The position numbers and the translations under genes were made by a program. Shown here piece after piece: positions 46,258 through 53,570 of a stretch of 61,871 nucleotides of DNA. The stretch comes from Gemmatimonadota bacterium. GTDB lineage: Bacteria; Gemmatimonadota; Gemmatimonadetes; Longimicrobiales; Gaopeijiaceae. The stretch lies in assembly GCA_003248075.1 (NCBI GenBank), contig QJYK01000265.1, forward strand, positions 1-61,871, read 5' to 3'. Numbering within the stretch: the first letter of the stretch is position 1; each line of letters begins with the position of its first letter. The notes below the pieces were generated by a model. The model saw only the letters and a program-made list of their open reading frames with translations, had not been told where the DNA came from and searched no databases.

Positions 46258-46300
46258 AGGCCGATTCGGAGCGCAGATCGATAGGAGAACGTGTGGACTG

Positions 46301-46328
46301 GCCCGGCCACCTGCGGAGGTGGCCGGGC
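46301..46328. terminator. Strong hairpin downstream of the exported TPR gene
   Basis: A perfect 12-bp GC-rich stem (GCCCGGCCACCT with AGGTGGCCGGGC) around a GCGG loop, 43 bases past the stop at 46257 and between convergent genes. No U-run follows, so it may act as a transcript stabiliser or as a factor-assisted terminator in either direction. Confidence 0.5.
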
Positions 46329-46446
46329 GCCGCCCGGATAGGGCGCTGCTTCGGGATCAACTGTCGAGAACGTGCCCGTACGTCCAAGAGGGTGGCCAAA
46401 GTGGCTCACTCGGTCAGGCATTCCCTCAAACCTAGGGGCTGTGTCG

Positions 46447-47640
46447 CTAGTCGCCTTTGATGATCTCGTAGAGCACGACCGCCTGCACGTCCCACTCGTT
46501 CTGCTCGACGCCCAAGAAATAGGAGTCGGTGGTGGCGAGCCAACGGGCACCTGTCGGGACCTCGATGCGACCGAGCCATTCGCCGGATGAGGCGATGACC
46601 GAGTAGCGGGTTGGGGGTTGTAGCGTGAAGCTGTGATCGGCCAGCCATACGTTGCCGGCTGGGTCGGTAACAGCATATTGGAATGCGGGCACCGTCCCAC
46701 CGAAGCTGCCCTTCATGTCAGCCATAATCTCGTTGAAGCGCTCGGGCTGAGCCGCGATCTCGCCGGCGAGCTGGCTTCGGTAGCTCTCCTCGAACGTCCG
46801 CCAGTCCTCTTCGGACGCTTCTCGAAACTCGTGGTCCCACCGGGCGATCTGCACAAGGCGTCCCGCGGTGTCCCACCAGAGGACCTCGGACCGGTCGTTT
46901 CGCCCGTGGACGATCCTATCGCCGGTGATGGTGGTGAATCCGAGGTATCGGACGGTGTTTCTCTGCTGCTGTCTGGGAACGGACTGAAAGTGATCCGCAA
47001 GGACGATCGTGTCGACGGACTCCAGGTCGGGGCTGAGCCGCAGGACGGGAGCCTGATTCCAGGTCGGAGGATCGCTAACCCCCCCGCCCCATGCGCCCGG
47101 CACAAAAAGCAGCTCGCCCTCGTCGGTCCGACCTTCAAGTTGGACGAAAGATCGACCCGTCCTCCAGGCCCACCCCACACGACGATCCACTACGAGGGCG
47201 CGTCCCGCGAACACGGACAGACCGCCGTTGAACCCGTCCTGCGCGATCACCGTGTCGGCGCGGCCTCCGATAACCCCACCCAGTTGCTCGAACTCCCCGG
47301 GGCCCTCCCCAGGTCCGCCAAGCTCATATGTGAGATCCCCGCCGGGTCCAAAGACATAGATGGTATTGGTCGTCGCGTCTGCCACGACCACCGACCCATC
47401 GTCACGGACGAAGCCGTCCATGAGGAACTGGAACATCGGGTCCCCCTCCTCCCATCCCACCCTGAACACGGGCTCCGAGGCCAATCGCCACCCTGACTCC
47501 ACACCTGCCGTGCTTGTGTTGACCACGATTCGCACGCCTGCGGAGTCGGTCACGGTCACTAACGCCCCGTCCTCGCGTGGCCGATCGCATGAGGACAGGC
47601 TCAGGAACACCATCGTTCCGAGCACCTTGCATCGCCTCAC
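46447..47640 (-). CDS. Six-bladed beta-propeller lipoprotein
   Basis: 397 residues from GTG 47640, which has GGAGG six bases upstream. The open frame extends further but without matching features. The lipobox LSSC is at about residues 15-18. Propeller-type repeats follow, for example DGSVVVADATTNTIYVFGPGGDLTYELGGPGEGPGEF, which is the NHL/6-bladed hallmark, and GNVWLADHSF near the end. Such lipoproteins are numerous in Gemmatimonadota and Bacteroidota, with unknown ligands. It is convergent with the TPR gene. Confidence 0.82.
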   Translation of the reverse strand: MRRCKVLGTMVFLSLSSCDRPREDGALVTVTDSAGVRIVVNTSTAGVESGWRLASEPVFRVGWEEGDPMFQFLMDGFVRDDGSVVVADATTNTIYVFGPGGDLTYELGGPGEGPGEFEQLGGVIGGRADTVIAQDGFNGGLSVFAGRALVVDRRVGWAWRTGRSFVQLEGRTDEGELLFVPGAWGGGVSDPPTWNQAPVLRLSPDLESVDTIVLADHFQSVPRQQQRNTVRYLGFTTITGDRIVHGRNDRSEVLWWDTAGRLVQIARWDHEFREASEEDWRTFEESYRSQLAGEIAAQPERFNEIMADMKGSFGGTVPAFQYAVTDPAGNVWLADHSFTLQPPTRYSVIASSGEWLGRIEVPTGARWLATTDSYFLGVEQNEWDVQAVVLYEIIKGD

Positions 47641-48045
47641 TTCATGCCTCCCGGGACCGGATAGGAGACTCCAACCGTCCTGTCGGCTAACGCGTTGATC
47701 GCTCATGCGCCCTCGTTGAAGCGTCAGGGCCGTTGTGCCGTGTAGCCGGGGCATGTCGCAAACCTGCGTCTCCGCGGCGTCAGCGGATAGACCCGCACGA
47801 CAACGCCGGCCGGCTCCCGAGATGACGGCTGGATGAGACGCCCCCATGGTGCGCGTTGCTGCGGTTATGCCACGCTTTCGAACGCGTGCACTATTGCGCT
47901 GCGGCCGATAGGTTTGGCATGCTGCTCGTCCAACCCCTGACGCTACCCGGTGCGGCCTTCGTCGGCTGACCGATGCCATACTGCCCGTGGCTTCGTCCCC
48001 CGCAAGGAGGCGTCGGGTCTGTCCACCCCAGCGTCGGAGGCCACC
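47641..48045. other. 405-base divergent intergenic region, no gene seen
   Basis: It separates the minus-strand propeller gene from the plus-strand lipoprotein gene, so it should hold promoters for both. No clear TTGAC/TAnCTT pair is visible. Small open frames here show no protein-like features. Confidence 0.35.
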
Positions 48046-48513
48046 GTGCATCTGCCCCGCCGGCCCCGTCCCCACGGCCTGCCGCCACCCCGAAGTCCAA
48101 AGTGTCTTCCGGTGATCGCCGCACTCGTCGTGTTGGCTGGATGTGAGTTGAAGGTGTTCGAACTGGACACTGAACCCCACGAAGTCCGAGTAACGGGCAC
48201 GTTGACGATGGGAGGGGAACCGGTGGCCGACAGTTTCAGGGTCCGTCTGCGTTTCAACAGTGTGCTCGGCGACGCCCTACCTGCGAAGGTCTTCGAGGAC
48301 GCCAGTGGTCGATACGAGATGGTCGATACCGTCCAAGGGAGGCGCTGTGACTCACTGTGGATTCAGTTTTTTCTTTTCGAGCCTAGTCAGGACGCCAGGT
48401 TCACACTTGGCCGGTGTGGCGATCACCGGATCGACCACGACTTTCCGGTGATCGCTGGGGAACGGACTCTACGTGGTGCCGGGAGCCGATCGAGCCACTC
48501 GGTGAATCCCTGA
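48046..48513 (+). CDS. Small lipoprotein with a carboxypeptidase-regulatory-like beta domain
   Basis: 155 residues from GTG 48046, which has GGAGG five bases upstream. The N-terminus is basic and Pro-rich, followed by a hydrophobic core and lipobox LAGC (about residues 30-33). The mature part, VRVTGTLTMGGEPVADSFRV and ASGRYEMVDTVQG, resembles the beta-sandwich of regulatory-like domains (CarboxypepD_reg type). Two Cys (RRCDS and GRCGD) could pair. Function unknown. It is the last intact gene before the phage-derived remnants. Confidence 0.6.
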   Translation: MHLPRRPRPHGLPPPRSPKCLPVIAALVVLAGCELKVFELDTEPHEVRVTGTLTMGGEPVADSFRVRLRFNSVLGDALPAKVFEDASGRYEMVDTVQGRRCDSLWIQFFLFEPSQDARFTLGRCGDHRIDHDFPVIAGERTLRGAGSRSSHSVNP

Positions 48514-48626
48514 CTCCTCGCCTCTTCCACAGCGGGCTGCCCGGGCTCTGCCCGGTGCGCCGTTCCCTTCCAACCCTTTCCGCCCGCCGAGCTCGACCTC
48601 ACTTTCAGCACAAAGGGTTCACGATG

Positions 48627-48990
48627 TCAGCCATACAAGTATCCCTGCACCAACTGGAATGTGAACATGGTCGGTGGCCGCACGACGCGACCGACGGTCA
48701 TCGCTAGGCCCATGACGACGGCGTCGTAGTCGATCGGGTGAGCGCCCAAGCGCCCTTCGGATCAGGTCCTTGCCAACGATTTGGATTGCGCCCGACGCCG
48801 TAGTCGTCCACTCGACGGCGAGCGCTTCCTCCTCGAGCTCCGGGTCGCGCGGGAGCGCAATCGCGCCACCGTTGTGGGCGCGTACCGGCCAGCCCTTCGC
48901 TTCCGGGGAATCCGCCACGCCAGCGCCCAGGCCCACGACATCCACCCACGCAAGCGGCCACGTCGGATGACGTCCTGCGCTGCCGAGAGC
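48627..48990 (-). pseudogene. Remnant of a phage terminase large subunit (nuclease domain)
   Basis: The minus-strand frame reads VDVVGLGAGVAD, KGWPVRAHNGG, IALPRDPELEEEALAVEW and IRRALGRSPD, the C-terminal nuclease signature of phage terminases (typically followed by DAxxM/L). Two lesions are visible. A one-base insertion right after the SPD codons near 48732-48736 throws the frame; one frame over it resumes as DYDAVVMGLAMTVGR and ends at TGA 48627-48629. The roughly 30-residue region normally between HNGG and IALP is missing. The N-terminal ATPase is absent. It is a decaying prophage fragment, not a working gene. Confidence 0.65.
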
Positions 48991-49357
48991 CGCGCCGCGG
49001 TTACTCTCGCCGCTTCCTCCGGCGGCACGGGCAGCCCTCGAGGCACACCTCGAGCGCAACCCGCGGGTCGGCGTGGCATGGCTCTTCCCCGCTCCGCGTG
49101 ACGACGGTCAGCCCGTCCGGAAGGACCTAGCGGGGGAATGGCTCGTGAGCGCCGAGAAGCTCGCAGGGCTCCCGAAGCTGGCAGGTGGTCGCTGGCATCC
49201 GTACCGCCGCCTCTTCGACACCGAGCTCAAAGCTATGCCGATCAAGGACGTGGCAGCCGCCGGTGGATGGAAGTCGACCGAGACGGTCCAGCGGACTTAC
49301 CAGCAACCAGAGGCCTCCGGGGTACTGGCCGCGGTGCGTCGTATCGGTCGCCAGTAG
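48971..49357 (+). pseudogene. C-terminal fragment of a tyrosine recombinase (integrase)
   Basis: The open frame begins after the stop at 48968 and reads recognisably from ARAALEAHLERNP to the stop at 49357; GTG 49073 is the first likely start. It holds the C-terminal catalytic boxes: WHPYRRLF gives the HxxR pair, GGWKSTETV gives the Trp of the second box and TYQQP holds the nucleophile Tyr. The first catalytic Arg and the core-binding N-terminal domain are lost. It ends about 115 bases from the 3' end of tRNA-Arg, the usual spot for an integrase of a tRNA-targeting element. Confidence 0.7.
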
Positions 49358-49421
49358 GCCCGATTTTTTGCGCCCGAGCCAGGCACGTTCTAGGCACACT
49401 CGGTTGCCTGGACCGAAATAG

Positions 49422-49461
49422 GCGAAGCCCCACAAGGCCATAAAACCTTGTGGGGCTTCGC
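49422..49461 (-). terminator. Terminator hairpin of tRNA-Arg
   Basis: A perfect 16-bp stem (GCGAAGCCCCACAAGG with its exact complement) closes an 8-nt loop, 11 bases past the tRNA 3' end. On the minus strand it follows the tRNA. On the plus strand it is followed by TTTCTG and could also stop leftover transcription from the integrase fragment. Confidence 0.8.
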
Positions 49462-49471
49462 TTTCTGTCAG

Positions 49472-49545
<74 letters not shown>

Positions 49546-49586
49546 GAGTGGTGAGCGCAGAGCCGCATAGGCCCCCGCGCCGCGGC

Positions 49587-49592
49587 AAGGTA
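49587..49592 (-). promoter_or_regulatory. Possible -10 element of tRNA-Arg
   Basis: TACCTT followed by GCC on the minus strand, about 42 bases upstream of the mature tRNA. The -35 region reads TGCAAA at a 17-base spacing, a poor match to TTGACA. Confidence 0.4.
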
Positions 49593-49686
49593 GCACCACG
49601 GTGCCGACCTTTGCAGGGGCGTCCGGAAGGACGTCACCGACGACGGGAAGGGCACAGCGGGAAGACGGTCTACGCGCGATCGGCCC

Positions 49687-50421
49687 TCAGTTCACGCCCT
49701 CGGTCGCCTGCGGGCTCACCCAGTTGGGATTCGGGATGAGCGCAGTCAAGGCGCTGCACATCCCGAGCACGTAGCTCTCCAGCTGCCAGGGATGCAGGTC
49801 GCACGTCCTCACCGTACCGGCCACCGCGTTGACCAGGGGCCCGGCGATGGCCTTGCCCACGAAGCGCCCCACGTAGGGCCGGGTGGGGCCCGCCTTGCCG
49901 GTGGCGTGCGCGCGAAGATGCGCGTCCCGATAGAAGCGGTCGCAGGTGCGGAGAAGCACCGCCGTGGCCAGCGGAGTGAGACGGTCGTAGCGCCTCAGGT
50001 GCTCCCGGATCCCCTTCTCGAACTCCCACCGAGCCAGGTCCGACTCGTCCCGGGCCCGCTCCCTCCCATGACTGGCGAGGCCGTTCCCGTTGGCGACTCC
50101 GTTGCCGATATCGGCCGCCTCGCCGTTCTCAGCAACGTGGCCGTTCTCTTCTTGCCCGTTGCCGTTCCGGTTCACGCCCACACCCGTGGCCAACCACTCC
50201 AGGTCCACGTCGAAGACCCGGGCGACCTGAACCAGGTATTCCACCGGTGGCTCGCGGTCGTGGTGGTAGTTGCGAACGGCCTCGTAGCTGACTTGGTACG
50301 CGCCGTCCAGCGTGAGCTCACGCCAGAAATCTCTCAGCGTGGTGCAGTTCGAATGGCCACGAACGTACTCGAGTCTCTGCGCGATGTCGATCTCGGGACC
50401 GCGGCGTCTCACGGTCTGCAC
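49687..50421 (-). CDS. Helix-turn-helix (XRE-like) regulator with an Asn/Gly-rich linker
   Basis: 244 residues from ATG 50421. Residues about 10-80 look like an XRE-type helix-turn-helix: TLRDFWRELTLDGAYQVSYEAVRNYHHDREPPVEYLVQVARVFDVDLEWLATG has the usual five-helix order and the closing LxWLxxG. A linker from about 82 to 120 is rich in Asn-Gly pairs (NRNGNGQEENGH, NGVANGNGLA) and is probably disordered. The C-terminal half (about 125-244) is helical with no recognised domain. It may be a DNA-binding regulator; target unknown. The gene follows a 141-base gap after tRNA-Arg. Confidence 0.65.
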   Translation of the reverse strand: MQTVRRRGPEIDIAQRLEYVRGHSNCTTLRDFWRELTLDGAYQVSYEAVRNYHHDREPPVEYLVQVARVFDVDLEWLATGVGVNRNGNGQEENGHVAENGEAADIGNGVANGNGLASHGRERARDESDLARWEFEKGIREHLRRYDRLTPLATAVLLRTCDRFYRDAHLRAHATGKAGPTRPYVGRFVGKAIAGPLVNAVAGTVRTCDLHPWQLESYVLGMCSALTALIPNPNWVSPQATEGVN

Positions 50422-50580
50422 GCCAACCTCCTGCCCGGTTGCGGCTTCGTCGTCCGGTCCCCCACGGACAGAAACATACGTTTTGGGGTGACCAGAATGC
50501 CATGTCCGGGTTCAATGCGCAAGATCGACGTTCGCACAGCCCCCGAAACGGCGGGTCAGGCGCGGGGTGCGCCTACCCTT

Positions 50581-51054
50581 TCACTCCTCCGAATCGCCCG
50601 CCCTGCCTGCCATGTAACCCACGCAGTAAGCGCGCAGCGTGGCCTCGAAGCGCGTCATCCCGGGAGTGACGTGGAGCCCCGCCTTGCCTCGCCTGCGGAT
50701 CCCCTCCGCGAGCTTCTCGAGCGTCTCGAGCACCTCCAGCACGAAGGGGTCACCGCCCGGCAGAAGCTCCAGACGATCGAGGTGTGAGTCGTCTCCGATG
50801 CCCGTTACCACGACGTCCTCCGGATCGATGTCCTCCATCGCGGCCTCCCCAGGGCGGGGTGGCACCGGGTCGTCGGGGGAGATGTACGCCTCCCCCAGCT
50901 GCTCGGACGTCGTCTGGCCGCGGCTCCGCGCCGCACCGCGCCCGCCCACCGAGGGAAAGGCCGGGGGTGGGAGCCTCCGTCCCACGCCGCCACCTTCCCC
51001 GTCGTTGTCGGGAATCGGACGCCCGGGGGCGTCCCGGGTCGGGTCTCCGCTCAT
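50581..51054 (-). CDS. Conserved-looking protein of unknown function
   Basis: 157 residues from ATG 51054; the longer frame has no gene-like sequence upstream. The first 85 residues are Gly/Pro/Asp-rich and probably disordered. The C-terminal 70 (DRLELLPGGDPFVLEVLETLEKLAEGIRRRGKAGL, MTRFEATLRAYCVGYMAGR) are helical and look structured. I do not recognise the family. It is on the same strand as the DedA/YqaA gene, 79 bases downstream of it, so it may belong to that operon. Confidence 0.55.
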   Translation of the reverse strand: MSGDPTRDAPGRPIPDNDGEGGGVGRRLPPPAFPSVGGRGAARSRGQTTSEQLGEAYISPDDPVPPRPGEAAMEDIDPEDVVVTGIGDDSHLDRLELLPGGDPFVLEVLETLEKLAEGIRRRGKAGLHVTPGMTRFEATLRAYCVGYMAGRAGDSEE

Positions 51055-51133
51055 GTGCGGCTCCGGCTGGGGTTGCAGGCGGAACGACCGTTGCGCCCGA
51101 ATATAGGAGCGCACCGGCCGGGCGGAAGGCAGA

Positions 51134-51727
51134 TCATACAGCCAGGCGGATGAGCAGGAAGCCGCCCACCAGGAGGACGCCGAACGCCCAGGCGAGTCGA
51201 TCGAAATGCCGATCGATGAACAGCGCGATGTTCGGTCCGAAGCGGTAGATGAGCCCGGCGATCGCGAAGAACCGTAGGCCACGGGACAGAAGCGACGCGA
51301 AGACGAAGACCGGGAAGTTGATCCGGAATACCCCCGCCGACAGCGTGAAGACCTTGTAGGGAATGGGGGTCAGGCCGGCCAGGAAGACGGCCCAGAAGTC
51401 GTACCGGTCGTAGAGGGCCCGGACGCGCTCGAATGATTCGGGGCTGACCCCGGGCACGTACGCGTAGAACGGGCCCTGCACCAGGTTCCAGGCCCCCGCC
51501 CCGATCAGGTATCCGACGATCCCCCCTGCGACAGACGCGGCCGTGGCGACGGCCGCGAAGCGGAGCGAGCGCGTGGCGGCCCCCAGGCACAGCGCGATCA
51601 GCAGCGGGTCGGGTGGCACCGGGAAGAACGACGACTCCGCCAGCGCCAGGAGGAACAGCGCCGCGGTCCCGTGGGGCGTGTCCGCCCAATGCAGGACCCA
51701 GTCGTAGAGTTTCCGGAGAGGCTTCAC
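51134..51727 (-). CDS. DedA/YqaA-family membrane protein (VTT domain)
   Basis: 197 residues from a GTG that overlaps the pcm stop (GTGA). Five or so hydrophobic helices are visible, with the family marks FFPVPPDPLLIALCLGA near the N-terminus and AGLTPIPYKVFTLSAGVFRI (the G-x-x-P-x-P-x-K re-entrant loop) in the middle. DedA proteins recycle undecaprenyl phosphate or phosphatidylethanolamine across the inner membrane by scramblase or flippase activity. The YqaA subgroup is less studied. Its place beside pcm is conserved in other bacteria, but the link is not understood. Confidence 0.87.
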   Translation of the reverse strand: MKPLRKLYDWVLHWADTPHGTAALFLLALAESSFFPVPPDPLLIALCLGAATRSLRFAAVATAASVAGGIVGYLIGAGAWNLVQGPFYAYVPGVSPESFERVRALYDRYDFWAVFLAGLTPIPYKVFTLSAGVFRINFPVFVFASLLSRGLRFFAIAGLIYRFGPNIALFIDRHFDRLAWAFGVLLVGGFLLIRLAV

Positions 51728-52401
51728 GAGCCGGTCTCACTCTTCCAGGCGAAGCGCCCGAGCAGGGGTACGAAGGTGCATTCGCCCAGGACGGCCTCCC
51801 GGGTGACCCCACCCGACGCGCGCCTGACGAGGACGAGGTCCTGGGTGTCGCGGGACCCGATCGGGATGAGCATCCGTCCGCCTTCGGCCAGTTGGTCTTC
51901 GAGGGCCTGCGGCACCGACGGCGATGCGGCGGACACGACGATCACGTCGAAGGGCGCGTACTTTCGCCAGCCGATCGTCCCGTCCCCCACCATCAACGCC
52001 ACGTTCTTGTATCCGAGGGCATCCAGCGCCTTGCGCGCCTTCTGCGACAGCTCACGCACGCGCTCGATCGAGTACACCCGGTCCGCCATGCGCGCGAGCA
52101 GGGCCGTCAGGTAGCCGCTCCCGGTTCCGATCTCGAGCACTTTTTCATCGCGCCCGGGACGCAGGAGGGTGAGGTAGTACGCCTGAAGCGATGGCTGGGA
52201 TGCCGTCTGCTGGTAGCCGATCGGTACGGGGGCGTCTTCGTAGGCCCTCGGCCACACGCCCTCGGGAAGAAAGAGATGTCGGGGCACCTGATCGAACACC
52301 TGCAGGAGCTCCAGGTCGTCGATCCCGCGAGCCCGGACGTCCTCGATCAGCTTCCTCCGGTATCCGATGAAGCGGGGGTCGTCTACAGGCCCAGGTCCCA
52401 C
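51724..52401 (-). CDS. pcm: Protein-L-isoaspartate O-methyltransferase
   Basis: 225 residues. GTG 52401 has GGAGGAG eight bases upstream and overlaps surE by 19 bases; a longer frame exists but is a shadow of surE. It methylates isoaspartyl residues in aged proteins. Motifs are VPRHLFLPEGVWPRAYEDAPVPIGYQQTASQP, the Pcm/PIMT entry, and the SAM loop VLEIGTGSGYLTALLA, with IVVSAASPSVPQAL after. The pairing surE-pcm is widespread and often linked to stationary-phase survival. Confidence 0.93.
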   Translation of the reverse strand: MGPGPVDDPRFIGYRRKLIEDVRARGIDDLELLQVFDQVPRHLFLPEGVWPRAYEDAPVPIGYQQTASQPSLQAYYLTLLRPGRDEKVLEIGTGSGYLTALLARMADRVYSIERVRELSQKARKALDALGYKNVALMVGDGTIGWRKYAPFDVIVVSAASPSVPQALEDQLAEGGRMLIPIGSRDTQDLVLVRRASGGVTREAVLGECTFVPLLGRFAWKSETGS

Positions 52402-53132
52402 TCTCGGATCTCCTCCAGAAGCCGGTAGTTGGTCAGATCCAGATGGAGGGGGGTGACCGAGACGTAGCCATCCCGGACCGCCTGGAAGTCGGAGTCGCCG
52501 CCTCCGCTCCATGCGGCGACGCCCCCCCCGATCCAGAAGTACTCCCGTCCGGACGGATCGTGCGCCCGCGTGATCGAGTCGGCGTACTGACGTCGCCCCA
52601 GCGAGGTCACCTTGACGCCGCGAACCTGGTCCGCGGGCACCCCTGGCAGGTTCACATTGAACAGCGTGTGATCCGGAAACGACCCGTGGGCGAGGAGCCG
52701 CTCCAGCAGTCCTCCGATGATGCCGCTCCACCCTTCCAGCTCCTCGTAGTGGTCCCCGACGTAGCTGAACGCGATCGACGGAATCCCGATGACCGTCGCC
52801 TCCATCGCTGCAGCCACCGTGCCGGAGTAGAGGACGTCCTCGCCCATGTTGGGGCCGTGATTCACGCCCGACACGCACAGCTCCGGCTTGCCGCGCAGGA
52901 GCTCGTTGACCGCCAGGATCACACAGTCGGTCGGGGTGCCGTCCACGATCCACAGGCCGTCCGGCGTGCGGCGTGCCCGGAGCGGGTGGTGGAGCGTCAG
53001 CGAGTGGCTCGTGGCACTCTGCTCCCGGTCGGGGGCAACCACGGTCACGGCCCCCAGCGAGCGGGCGGCGGTGGCCAGCGTCTGGATCCCGGTGGTCAAG
53101 TACCCGTCGTCGTTGGTGCACAGAATGTTCAT
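52383..53132 (-). CDS. surE: 5'/3'-nucleotidase SurE
   Basis: 249 residues from ATG 53132. It dephosphorylates nucleoside 5'- and 3'-monophosphates and exopolyphosphates. The metal site is LCTNDDGYLTTGI (residues 4-16, with the Asp pair), and SGVNHGPNMGEDVLYSGTVAAA carries the conserved Asn and the Ser. The C-terminal ITRAHDPSGREYFWIGG and GYVSVTPLHLDLT also fit. The 3' end overlaps pcm. Confidence 0.94.
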   Translation of the reverse strand: MNILCTNDDGYLTTGIQTLATAARSLGAVTVVAPDREQSATSHSLTLHHPLRARRTPDGLWIVDGTPTDCVILAVNELLRGKPELCVSGVNHGPNMGEDVLYSGTVAAAMEATVIGIPSIAFSYVGDHYEELEGWSGIIGGLLERLLAHGSFPDHTLFNVNLPGVPADQVRGVKVTSLGRRQYADSITRAHDPSGREYFWIGGGVAAWSGGGDSDFQAVRDGYVSVTPLHLDLTNYRLLEEIREWDLGL

Positions 53133-53164
53133 CGGCCCGCTTTCGAGCCCCCGCGTCGGGTGGA

Positions 53165-53536
53165 TCAGTCTTCCGGGATCGGTTGATCCGTCGACAGGAT
53201 GCGGTGGAGCCGCTCCAGCTCCTCCTTCATGCCGGCCAGGAACTCCGGTGCGACCACCTCCTGGCGCTCTTCCTCCAGCTCGCCGGCTTTCCGCATCTCC
53301 TGGAGCCGGATGCGCGCTCCCTCGATGGTGTACTTCTGCTCGTAGAGGAGGTGGCGTACCAGGAGGATCAGCTCGATCTCCTTCCGACGGAAGACCCGGT
53401 TCCCCGCGCGGTTCTTGGTGGGGTTGAGCACCTCGAACTGCGTTTCCCAGTAACGGAGGACGTGCGGCTTCAGACCGGTGAGGTCGCACACCTCGCCGAT
53501 GGAGTAGTACTCCTTCCTCGCGATCGGATCTTGCAT
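53165..53536 (-). CDS. MerR-family regulator
   Basis: 123 residues from ATG 53536. The N-terminal helix-turn-helix is clear: YYSIGEVCDLTGLKPHVLRYWETQF (residues about 10-34) and NRAGNRVFRRKEIELI (wing). A coiled-coil dimer helix follows (about 70-115). The C-terminus lacks a Cys pair or effector domain, so it is a short MerR of the kind found next to ribosomal and lipid genes; the signal is unknown. It lies between gpsA and surE with gaps of about 34 and 32 bases, so it is probably co-transcribed. Confidence 0.88.
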   Translation of the reverse strand: MQDPIARKEYYSIGEVCDLTGLKPHVLRYWETQFEVLNPTKNRAGNRVFRRKEIELILLVRHLLYEQKYTIEGARIRLQEMRKAGELEEERQEVVAPEFLAGMKEELERLHRILSTDQPIPED

Positions 53537-53570
53537 CCTCACTCCTCGCAGCGGTGGGCGGCCCCACCCC

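Larger units (their letters stand above)
48627..49471. mobile_element. Remnant of an integrated phage-like element at tRNA-Arg
   Basis: The converging terminase and integrase fragments sit directly beside the 3' end of tRNA-Arg(CCT). Both are truncated, so the element is defunct. No duplicated tRNA 3' end (attachment site repeat) is found elsewhere in the window, so the far boundary is undefined; exported genes from about 43.3 kb could be cargo or a separate island. Confidence 0.5.

Noticed and set aside
48704-49101. Plus-strand frame of 106 residues over the terminase remnant
   Set aside because: Arg-rich shadow of the minus-strand terminase fragment.
43200-49471. Attachment-site repeat marking the far end of the island
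   Set aside because: No copy of the tRNA-Arg 3' half was found by eye in the window, so I claim no left boundary.
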